This document shows, in pieces, positions 1 through 5,647 of a DNA stretch of 5,647 nucleotides (the first letter of the stretch is position 1; each line of letters opens with the position of its first letter). Made by a program: the position numbers and the translations under genes. The DNA comes from Treponema sp. Its GTDB lineage: Bacteria > Spirochaetota > Spirochaetia > Treponematales > Breznakiellaceae. Location of the stretch: contig JAITES010000231.1 of the NCBI GenBank assembly GCA_031281925.1, positions 1 to 5,647 of the forward strand, in the 5' to 3' direction. Below the pieces are notes generated by a model. That model was not told the DNA's origin, made no database searches, and saw nothing but the letters and a program-made list of their open reading frames with translations.

Positions 1-1
1 C

Positions 2-892
2 GGGAAGATCCTGCGGCCTCTTATTGCCCTGAGCCGCAGGGATGTTCTTGCCTATCTGGAAGAGCGGGGCATTTCCTACAGGAAGGACAAGAGTAACGAT
101 GATATCCGTTTCTTCCGCAACCGGGTGAGGAACAGGCTCATCCCCCTGCTGGATGCCGAATTTCCCCGCTGGAGGACGGCTCTCTCCGCCATGGGGGAAA
201 CCCAGCGTCTCTCCGTGGATTTTTTACGCGCCGAAGCTTCCCGTCTGGCCTGGGAGACTGAGCCGGGGAAGGGCCTGCGCTGCCATGCCGCCGCCTTTTT
301 CGGGGCTCCGGAAATAGTCCGGGAAGAGGCCCTCTTTCTGGGGATTGACGCGCTCGCGGGGAAAATGGAGAACCTCAGGCCCAAAAGGAAAGTCCTCCGG
401 GCTTTTAGCCGGGGCCTCGTGAACGGGGCGGATCTCGGCGTTCTTCGTGTGTGCCGGGAGGGAGATTTTGTCCGCATAAGGCCGGGCTTTAGGGGGGAGA
501 GGGAGAAGGGCTTTGCGCTGTTGATTAAAAGCCCCGGAAAATATAAGCTCAATAACACAGTTCCGGTTCTAAACATTAATGTGCTTGATGATAATGCATC
601 TGAAAAAGCCGGAGAACAGGTTTTGTGCGCCGCATTGCCCCTGCTTGTGCGTCCCTGTCTGAAAACCGACACGGTTTCTCCCGGAAGGGGCAGGGAGAAG
701 AGTCTCCGTGATTTTCTCGGTTCGACAGTCCGGGAGGGGGATCTGGCGCTTGTTGACGGGGAAGGGCTGGCCGCGGTGCTGCGGCCCTGTAACGAAGGCT
801 CAGGCAGGGTTTACGGGATTCTTTACCGGAGAAACGCGGCTGCGGAGAATTCAGGAAAAAAGAGAGTAGTTTGTTTAGAAACTTCTGTATAG
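2..892 (+). CDS. tilS: tRNA(Ile)-lysidine synthetase TilS, 3' part (5' end outside window)
   Basis: TilS uses ATP to attach lysine to C34 of the CAU anticodon of a minor tRNA-Ile, so that it reads AUA codons; it acts in the cytoplasm. The reading frame is open from base 2 and gives 296 residues to a TAG stop. Visible residues 5-50 carry the family segment after the PP-loop domain: RPL, then SRRDV, then D29-x-S-N and RNxxR (39-43) leading into IP. Near the C-terminus, KSLRDFL (about 233-239) followed by a short LVDG segment fits the TilS C-terminal domain, which helps bind the tRNA acceptor stem. The SGGxDS ATP-binding motif must lie upstream. An apparent GTG start at 125 lies inside the conserved RNRVRNR segment, so it is not the real start. 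The gene is followed 27 nt later by ftsH. No frameshift is seen. A stretch at about 537-606 is notably AT-rich compared with the rest. Confidence 0.9.
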   Translation, partial: GKILRPLIALSRRDVLAYLEERGISYRKDKSNDDIRFFRNRVRNRLIPLLDAEFPRWRTALSAMGETQRLSVDFLRAEASRLAWETEPGKGLRCHAAAFFGAPEIVREEALFLGIDALAGKMENLRPKRKVLRAFSRGLVNGADLGVLRVCREGDFVRIRPGFRGEREKGFALLIKSPGKYKLNNTVPVLNINVLDDNASEKAGEQVLCAALPLLVRPCLKTDTVSPGRGREKSLRDFLGSTVREGDLALVDGEGLAAVLRPCNEGSGRVYGILYRRNAAAENSGKKRVVCLETSV

Positions 893-904
893 ATTCGGGA
901 GATC

Positions 905-910
905 GGGGGT
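905..910 (+). promoter_or_regulatory. Probable weak Shine-Dalgarno of ftsH
   Basis: GGGGGT lies 9 nt before the ATG at 920. A better-looking GGGAG (897-901) is too far away, 18 nt from the start. The start itself is fixed by sequence: an in-frame TAA at 917-919 directly precedes the ATG, and the next in-frame ATG would remove most of the first membrane segment. Confidence 0.4.
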
Positions 911-919
911 ATAACATAA

Positions 920-2806
920 ATGGAGAATGACAAGAATGAAAAGCCGCCGGTAAGACCGAGCCGTCCCAATCTGCAGGGAGGCAAGCCGAACCGGATTGCC
1001 CTGGTCTTCTTCATCCTTATGGCCGGGCTTTTTGCATTTTATTTTTTCAGGAACGAAGGCGGTACGCCGGTCAAAGAGATACGCTACTCCGACTTTAACC
1101 GTTATCTGGCCCAGGAGCAGATCGAATCGGTTACCATTCGGGATAACGGCACGCTGGATATTTATCTGAAAGGCGGCGCTCAGAATGCCGCTCAACTGCG
1201 GACAATTATTCCCTATGAAGATCCAGGTCTGCTTTCCAGGCTCGAAGAGAAGAAGGTCAATGTTGCCGGGGCGGCTTCAAAGATAAGCCCCTGGCGGATT
1301 CTTCTCGAATTTCTTCCGTGGATCATAGGTTTCGGTTTCATCTGGTTCATGATGAGGAACATGCAGGGAGCGGGGAACAAGGCCTTCCAGTTCGGCAAGA
1401 GCCGGGCCAAGCTCTATCGGGATGAGGGGAAGAAAATTACCTTCTCCGATGTGGCAGGCCAGAAAGATGCAAAATATGAGCTTGAAGAGGTGGTCTCCTT
1501 TCTCAAGGAACCGGGGAAATTTACAAAGATGGGGGCCAAGATACCCAAGGGAGTGCTCCTTGTGGGCATGCCCGGCACGGGAAAGACGCTCATGGCCAGG
1601 GCGGTGGCGGGAGAGGCGGGGGTCGCCTTTTTCCACATGTCGGGTTCCGATTTTGTTGAAATGTTTGTGGGTGTGGGAGCCAGCCGGGTGAGGGATCTCT
1701 TTGAACAGGGCCGCCGCAGTCATCCCTGCATCATTTTTATTGATGAACTGGACGCGGTAGGCCGTACCAGGGGCGCAGGCTACGGCGGAGGCCACGATGA
1801 GCGGGAGCAGACCCTGAACCAGCTTCTGGTTGAAATGGACGGTTTTGATCCCAAGGACGGGGTGATAATCCTCGCTGCCACAAACAGGCCCGACGTACTG
1901 GATCCGGCTTTGCTCCGTCCCGGCCGTTTCGACAGGCAGGTAGTGGTAGCCATGCCCGACATAAAAGAACGGGAAGATATATTGAAGCTCCATTCCGCCA
2001 GGATTCCTTTGGCGAAAGATGTGGATCTTTCCCGCATCGCACGGGCGACTCCCGGCATGAGCGGCGCTGATATTGCCAACCTGGTGAACGAGGCGGCCCT
2101 CTTTGCCGCGCGGACGGACAAGGTCGAAGTCGGCATCAGGGACTTTGAAGAGGCCAGGGACAAGATACTCATGGGGGTGGCCAGAACCACCCTCGTGATC
2201 TCCGACAAGGAAAAGCGGATGACCGCCATCCATGAATCGGGCCATGCCCTGCTTCACTACTACCTCAAAAATGCGGATCCCCTCCACAAGGTGACCATTG
2301 TACCCCACGGCCGGGCCCTGGGCATGGCGATGTCCCTCCCCGAAGAGGACAGCTACAGCCGCACCAGGGGCTGGATAGAAGACCGCATCGTTATCTGCTA
2401 TGGCGGCTGGACGGCCGAGAAACTGATCTACAACGAAACAACCACGGGAACCAAGCAGGACATTCAGCAGGCGACCGAAATGGCCCGGCACATGGTCTGT
2501 GAATGGGGCATGGCGGAGGAACTGGGGCCGGTGGCTTACGGACAGGAGGAGGAACCCATCTTCCTGGGTAAGGAGATTGCCCGTCACAAGGACTATTCCG
2601 AGGATACGGCCCGGAAGATCGACAAGGCGGTAAATGAGATACTGGAAAAGGCCATGGACAGTGCCCAAAAGATCATCGAAGGCCACAGGCCGGAACTGGA
2701 AAAGCTGGCCGAAGCCCTGATGAACCGGGAAACTCTGGTTGACGATGAGGTACGGGAGATCCTGGGTCTGCCGCCCCGGGTAAATCCGGCCTCCCTTTCA
2801 GGATAA
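920..2806 (+). CDS. ftsH: ATP-dependent zinc metalloprotease FtsH
   Basis: FtsH is a hexameric, inner-membrane AAA+ protease that extracts and degrades misassembled membrane proteins and some short-lived regulators. The 628-residue length is normal. Domains in order are: transmembrane helix 1 (about 26-43); a periplasmic domain (about 44-125); transmembrane helix 2 (about 127-145); the AAA+ domain with Walker A GMPGTGKT (216-223), pore-loop FVG (249-251), Walker B IIFIDE (271-276) and the second region of homology with Arg fingers R333 and R336; and the M41 protease domain with HESGH zinc site (H438, E439, H442) and third ligand D514 in the TTG...D segment. All key residues are present, so it should be active. 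The second Walker A residue is Met, where Pro is usual. The start is fixed by a stop codon directly upstream. It sits between tilS and two exported-protein genes on the same strand, probably in one operon. Confidence 0.98.
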   Translation: MENDKNEKPPVRPSRPNLQGGKPNRIALVFFILMAGLFAFYFFRNEGGTPVKEIRYSDFNRYLAQEQIESVTIRDNGTLDIYLKGGAQNAAQLRTIIPYEDPGLLSRLEEKKVNVAGAASKISPWRILLEFLPWIIGFGFIWFMMRNMQGAGNKAFQFGKSRAKLYRDEGKKITFSDVAGQKDAKYELEEVVSFLKEPGKFTKMGAKIPKGVLLVGMPGTGKTLMARAVAGEAGVAFFHMSGSDFVEMFVGVGASRVRDLFEQGRRSHPCIIFIDELDAVGRTRGAGYGGGHDEREQTLNQLLVEMDGFDPKDGVIILAATNRPDVLDPALLRPGRFDRQVVVAMPDIKEREDILKLHSARIPLAKDVDLSRIARATPGMSGADIANLVNEAALFAARTDKVEVGIRDFEEARDKILMGVARTTLVISDKEKRMTAIHESGHALLHYYLKNADPLHKVTIVPHGRALGMAMSLPEEDSYSRTRGWIEDRIVICYGGWTAEKLIYNETTTGTKQDIQQATEMARHMVCEWGMAEELGPVAYGQEEEPIFLGKEIARHKDYSEDTARKIDKAVNEILEKAMDSAQKIIEGHRPELEKLAEALMNRETLVDDEVREILGLPPRVNPASLSG

Positions 2807-2851
2807 GAGCGGCGGCTTGTGCATGCCGCGGATTTTGCCCTTCGGAGTGTT

Positions 2852-2855
2852 GAGG
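2852..2855 (+). promoter_or_regulatory. Candidate Shine-Dalgarno region for the 2870 gene
   Basis: GAGG sits 14 nt before the ATG at 2870, which is longer than ideal. A second element, GGAG at 2844-2847, is spaced 7 nt from an in-frame GTG at 2855. That alternative start would add five residues (MPGPE) before MKK. Both starts keep the signal peptide, so the ribosome site does not settle the choice. Confidence 0.3.
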
Positions 2856-2869
2856 TGCCAGGGCCTGAG

Positions 2870-4585
2870 ATGAAGAAGTGCCTTTTTTGCGTTTTACTTT
2901 CCCTCCCTTATATGTTCCTCTTTGCCCAGATTCCCGATCCCCGGCCCGGAGAAACCGCCTCTGCGGATCTCTATGTCCAATGGGCGGAAAGGACTATTGC
3001 GGGAGGCCGCTGGAGCGAAGCCCTGCCGGGACTGGAAAAGGGCGCCGATTACCGGGATGTTTCTTCGGATCTTTCCTATTTATTGGCCCTGGCCCGCAGC
3101 CATGAGGGTCTGCCCAGGGGTGCGGTGCTTGAGGCTCTGGGCTGGGCCAGGGAAGCGGGGAGATGGACGCGTTATACCCGCTCTGATTGCGACCTCCTTG
3201 AAGCGGAGGTTCTTGTCGGGATCAGGAACTACGCCGGGGCTTTGAGACTCCTCAGAGAGAATATGCAGGACAACGATACCCTGGTATTGACCCTTCTGGC
3301 CCTGAAGGGTCTTCCGGACATACATTCTTTTTACGATGTTCTGGCCCAAACCCTGAGCCGTTATCCGCGCGATCCCCGGCCCGTACGCATACTTTTTGAT
3401 TATTTACAGGAAGATTATACCGGTCCGCGCTCTCCCCGGGCCAATGAAGCGGACCTGGCGGCGCTGGCCCTGCGGCGGCTTCCCTACCTTCTGGAGGCCG
3501 ACCCTGAACTGGCCTGGCTTGCCGCCCCCTTTATCCGGGACAGCGCGGAGGCCCGCCGTCTTGTGGAAGCCTACCGGGCAAAAGGGAATCCTTCCCGGGA
3601 GAGCATTCCCGTATCTCTCAATCTGGGGATAATTGACGATTTTACGGCGGTTGATGAACTCTTTGCGGCAAGAAACGGCAAAAGAAGTGTTTCATATATC
3701 CTGCTTGATGCGGTATGGAGACTGCTTCGCAGTGTTGAAGGGCGGGAGTATTACAGACGTAATCTTCTTATGTTTTCCGGTGTTATTACACTGGATAAGG
3801 ATCGGGACGGCAGGCCGGAAGCCCGGGCCCGTTACCTGGATGGGATGCTTCAGTCATTCGCTCAGGATGTCGATCAGGACGGCCTTAACGAGCTTGAGGT
3901 GACTTTTGAAGCGGGGGATTTTCCGGCGTCCGCATCCGTGTCTGAGTCTGCGCCGGGGACAGGAGTTTTTGCCCTGCCCCGCAGCGGGGAAGATCGCAGG
4001 AAATTTGTCGTTTACTGGGAGAAGTATCCTGCGGTTCTCCGGACGGAATTTAACGGGGAACTCTATATTCCCCGGCCCGGGGAATTTTTGTACAGGCCAT
4101 TCAGGTTTGTCGATCTTCCCGGCGGGCCTTCAGGGCTCCCGTACCCTCTGCCGGAAGAGGATTACAGCCCGCTGACCCGGAGGACGCTGGTTTCCTTTGC
4201 GATAGAGATCCGGCGTCCCAGCGTGGAGTTCCCCGGCGCCGAGGAACGGATAGAACTGGCGGAAAGCATAGCGTTGAATTCGGCGGAATACCTTGACGGC
4301 CGCAAAGTTTCGGAAACACAGTATTCCCGGGGAAGGCCCGTGCAGGAAAGGCTGGATCTGGATCTGGACGGAAGAATGGAAACCCTCAGGCGTTTCAAAC
4401 AGGAGATTAGCCGGGAAGAAGCTTTACGGGATGATCAGTTCCCCTGGGATGTTCCGGCGATCATCGAATATACGGAAAGCGATTGGGATGGGGATGGGAT
4501 CTATGAAAGTGCCGAAGAGTATCTTCCCGGCGGGACTGTTGTTCCCTCCTGGGATATGGATGGAGACGGGAGGAGAGAGCGGTAA
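2870..4585 (+). CDS. Exported TPR-like protein with five DxDxDGxxE calcium-loop-like motifs, function unknown
   Basis: I do not recognise a named family. From ATG 2870 the product has 571 residues. Residues 1-19 form a signal peptide: MKK, a hydrophobic core, and LFA|Q as a likely signal peptidase I site. No lipobox follows, so it is probably a soluble periplasmic or secreted protein. Residues about 34-180 are helical with TPR-like spacing (W-A...G-x-W-x-E-A-L, and L-x-E-A-E-V...Y-x-G-A-L). Residues 190-300 are also helix-rich. The rest looks beta-rich, with five D-x-D-x-D-G-x-x-E motifs beginning at residues 309, 333, 496, 538 and 562. Such Asp loops resemble the Ca-binding loops of EF-hand-like and FG-GAP-type repeats, but Ca binding is an inference. 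The last motif ends one residue before the stop. An in-frame GTG at 2819 would hide the signal peptide behind 17 residues and has no ribosome site; GTG 2855 is a credible alternative. It lies between ftsH and a protease lipoprotein gene, in a likely operon. Confidence 0.85.
   Translation: MKKCLFCVLLSLPYMFLFAQIPDPRPGETASADLYVQWAERTIAGGRWSEALPGLEKGADYRDVSSDLSYLLALARSHEGLPRGAVLEALGWAREAGRWTRYTRSDCDLLEAEVLVGIRNYAGALRLLRENMQDNDTLVLTLLALKGLPDIHSFYDVLAQTLSRYPRDPRPVRILFDYLQEDYTGPRSPRANEADLAALALRRLPYLLEADPELAWLAAPFIRDSAEARRLVEAYRAKGNPSRESIPVSLNLGIIDDFTAVDELFAARNGKRSVSYILLDAVWRLLRSVEGREYYRRNLLMFSGVITLDKDRDGRPEARARYLDGMLQSFAQDVDQDGLNELEVTFEAGDFPASASVSESAPGTGVFALPRSGEDRRKFVVYWEKYPAVLRTEFNGELYIPRPGEFLYRPFRFVDLPGGPSGLPYPLPEEDYSPLTRRTLVSFAIEIRRPSVEFPGAEERIELAESIALNSAEYLDGRKVSETQYSRGRPVQERLDLDLDGRMETLRRFKQEISREEALRDDQFPWDVPAIIEYTESDWDGDGIYESAEEYLPGGTVVPSWDMDGDGRRER
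4067..4089 (+). other. Intragenic terminator-like inverted repeat
   Basis: Two 9-base arms, ATTCCCCGG and CCGGGGAAT, flank a single central C and form a perfect 19-nt inverted repeat. As RNA it could fold as a 7-bp stem (ATTCCCC/GGGGAAT) with a 5-nt loop. A run of T follows directly (4085-4089), as in a rho-independent terminator. It lies inside the 2870-4585 coding region, where it encodes I-P-R-P-G-E-F, so a role in transcription is uncertain. Related CCCCGGCCCG strings at 2939 and 3374 lack the second arm. Confidence 0.3.
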
Positions 4586-4593
4586 AGCCATGC

Positions 4594-4597
4594 GGAG
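4594..4597 (+). promoter_or_regulatory. Shine-Dalgarno of the lipoprotein protease gene
   Basis: GGAG lies 7 nt before the ATG at 4605, an ideal spacing. This favours 4605 over the in-frame ATG at 4590, whose nearest purine-rich run (AGGAG at 4571-4575) is 14 nt away. The 4605 start also gives a cleaner lipoprotein signal peptide beginning MNK. Confidence 0.6.
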
Positions 4598-4604
4598 TTG
4601 TAGT

Positions 4605-5647
4605 ATGAACAAGTTTTGTCTGGTATTGGTATCTATATCTTTACTATTTTTGCTTTTTTCTTCGTGCCTTTCGATGACCGCGCAGGAGCGGCGTCTGGAG
4701 CCCAAGCGTTCCACCAATGAACTGCGTGTTGAAACCATAAGGACGGAAGTTTCCAAAGAACCCGGCAGGGCCATTCACCTTATCGGGGTATATAAAACGA
4801 TCTATCCTGACTGGCAGGAAAGTGATGTTGCCGCGGAACTGGAATCGCTGGAAGCTCAGTCCCGGGAGAATCTCCGGCAGGCCCAGTTGGATGCCGTCCG
4901 GGAGGAACGCTACGATGATGCGGCTTCCCTTGCCCGCTCCCTTTCAAGCCTCGGCATCACGGTGGAAAGCACCGGTCAGGAACCGGATCTGCTCCTTGCC
5001 GATGCAAAAAAACAGCTTGCCGCGGGAAACAGCCTCGGCGCTTTTCTTGCCGCCATTCAGGCCAATGAATTGAAGACCTTGAGTCCTGAAGACGCCCTCT
5101 TTTTTCTGGAGAAGGCCATGGAAGCCCGGCAGAGGAGGACCGCCGCACGTTTCCTCACCATCGCGGAAACCGCGGGGGGAGAGATTCCGGAGGAACTCAG
5201 GATCTATGCCGAAGGCGGGGATGCGCCTCCCGACATGATCAAGGGTGTGGCAACGATACTGATTGACCGGGGCATGAGGATAGAGCGGGGCAGGGGCGTT
5301 CCCGACAGGATGCTCGGTTCAGCCTTTTTTGTTGACGCTTCGGGGCTCCTTATAACCAACTACCATGTGATCGAAAGTGAAGTGGATCCTTCCTACGAAG
5401 GTATTTCCCGGATGTATATACGCATGGGGGACGCCTCAAGCCCCCGGATTCCCGCAAAGGTAATCGGCTGGGACAAGGCCATGGATCTTGCCCTGATAAA
5501 GGCGGATCTGAAACCGGAATATGTTTTTTCCGTGGTTGACAGGATCACCCCCGTGGTGGGGGAGACGATCTATGCGATTGGGTCTCCTGTCGGGCTTGAA
5601 AAAACGGTAACCCAGGGAATTGTCAGCGCGCTGGGCCGGCGCTTTCT
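4605..5647 (+). CDS. Predicted lipoprotein with HtrA/DegP-like trypsin domain (3' end outside window)
   Basis: The first 347 residues are visible and the frame is open to the window end. Residues 1-20 form a lipoprotein signal peptide with a long hydrophobic core ending L-F-S-S before C21; this lipobox is relaxed, as is common in spirochaetes. Residues about 70-205 are helix-rich with TPR-like pieces (ERYDDAASLARSL; GNSLGAFLAAIQANEL). From about 237 a chymotrypsin-fold S1C protease begins: G-S-A-F-F-V, then I-T-N-Y-H254-V (catalytic His), D294-L-A-L-I-K (catalytic Asp), and A-I-G-S-P-V-G-L-E...T-Q-G-I-V-S-A-L-G-R. The G-N-S-G-G serine motif should follow shortly beyond the edge; whether a PDZ domain follows cannot be seen. 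The predicted role is an envelope-anchored protease or chaperone. The gene lies 19 nt after the previous stop, so it is probably translated from the same mRNA. An alternative start is ATG 4590. I give no gene symbol because the architecture differs from classical DegP. Confidence 0.88.
   Translation, partial: MNKFCLVLVSISLLFLLFSSCLSMTAQERRLEPKRSTNELRVETIRTEVSKEPGRAIHLIGVYKTIYPDWQESDVAAELESLEAQSRENLRQAQLDAVREERYDDAASLARSLSSLGITVESTGQEPDLLLADAKKQLAAGNSLGAFLAAIQANELKTLSPEDALFFLEKAMEARQRRTAARFLTIAETAGGEIPEELRIYAEGGDAPPDMIKGVATILIDRGMRIERGRGVPDRMLGSAFFVDASGLLITNYHVIESEVDPSYEGISRMYIRMGDASSPRIPAKVIGWDKAMDLALIKADLKPEYVFSVVDRITPVVGETIYAIGSPVGLEKTVTQGIVSALGRRF

Noticed and set aside
1277..2686. A 469-codon open frame on the - strand opposite ftsH
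   Set aside because: It is antisense to a fully conserved gene. Long antisense frames are a common by-product of GC-rich codon bias. The translation shows no recognisable domain or convincing start context, and the + strand frame explains the sequence.
2812..2829. Hairpin GCGGC / GCCGC between ftsH and the next gene as a terminator
   Set aside because: The stem is only 5 bp with an 8-nt loop and is not followed by a T run, so it does not look like an intrinsic terminator.
2819..2869. GTG at 2819 as the start of the Asp-loop protein
   Set aside because: It has no Shine-Dalgarno sequence and would bury the signal peptide behind 17 polar residues.
3289..3311. Perfect 8-bp stem GACCCTTC / GAAGGGTC with a 7-nt loop
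   Set aside because: It lies in coding sequence, has no T run after it, and about one stem of this kind is expected by chance in a window this long.
2936..3383. Exact 13-base direct repeat GATCCCCGGCCCG at 2936-2948 and 3371-3383
   Set aside because: Both copies encode Asp-Pro-Arg-Pro in the same frame with the gene's usual GC-rich codons. There are only two copies far apart, so this is best read as codon bias.
3633..4175. Shorter + strand open frames overlapping the Asp-loop gene, including at 3633-3902 and 3906-4175
   Set aside because: They are shadow frames of the 2870-4585 gene, with no domain and no ribosome site that would support them.
5004..5015. A-AAA-AAA slippery heptamer in frame in the lipoprotein protease gene, as programmed -1 frameshifting
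   Set aside because: No convincing upstream Shine-Dalgarno-like stimulator or strong downstream stem is seen. A -1 shift would end at the TGA at 5066, giving only a truncated helical region.

Overview
This window looks like ordinary chromosomal DNA from a GC-rich, didermic bacterium, most plausibly a spirochaete related to the treponemes. That assignment is an inference. It rests on the overall feel of the FtsH sequence, a relaxed lipoprotein box (L-F-S-S-C) on the last gene, and two exported proteins with divergent helical N-terminal regions next to ftsH. No 16S rRNA gene or other firm taxonomic marker is present. Codon use is GC-rich, with frequent AGG arginine and CCC/CCG proline. There is no sign of a phage, insertion sequence, tRNA, rRNA or CRISPR array.

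Four genes lie on the + strand, closely spaced in one direction, and probably form one operon. (1) At 2-892 is the 3' part of tilS, the tRNA(Ile)-lysidine synthetase. Its N-terminal ATP-binding half lies before the window. (2) After a 27-nt gap, 920-2806 is a complete ftsH, the membrane-anchored AAA+ zinc protease, with all the main motifs intact. (3) After a 63-nt gap, 2870-4585 encodes an exported protein with no family I can name. It has a signal peptide, a TPR-like helical N-terminal half, and a C-terminal half carrying five copies of a calcium-loop-like motif, D-x-D-x-D-G-x-x-E. (4) After a 19-nt gap, a gene starts at 4605 and runs off the window. It encodes a predicted lipoprotein with a helical, TPR-like N-terminal region followed by an HtrA/DegP-type trypsin-like protease domain. 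The catalytic His and Asp are visible; the catalytic Ser is expected just beyond the window.

TilS and FtsH are housekeeping functions (AUA decoding and inner-membrane protein quality control) and are near neighbours in many bacteria. The two downstream genes are exported and extend the theme outward: a possible Ca-binding periplasmic or surface scaffold followed by a tethered serine protease. The reading that genes 2 to 4 act together in envelope protein quality control is an inference from gene order.

No non-coding stretch exceeds 300 bases. The most unusual points are the five-motif exported protein, the tethered helical-repeat/HtrA fusion, a Pro-to-Met change in the FtsH Walker A loop, and a terminator-like perfect palindrome inside gene 3. 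I see no clear case for a wholly new system.
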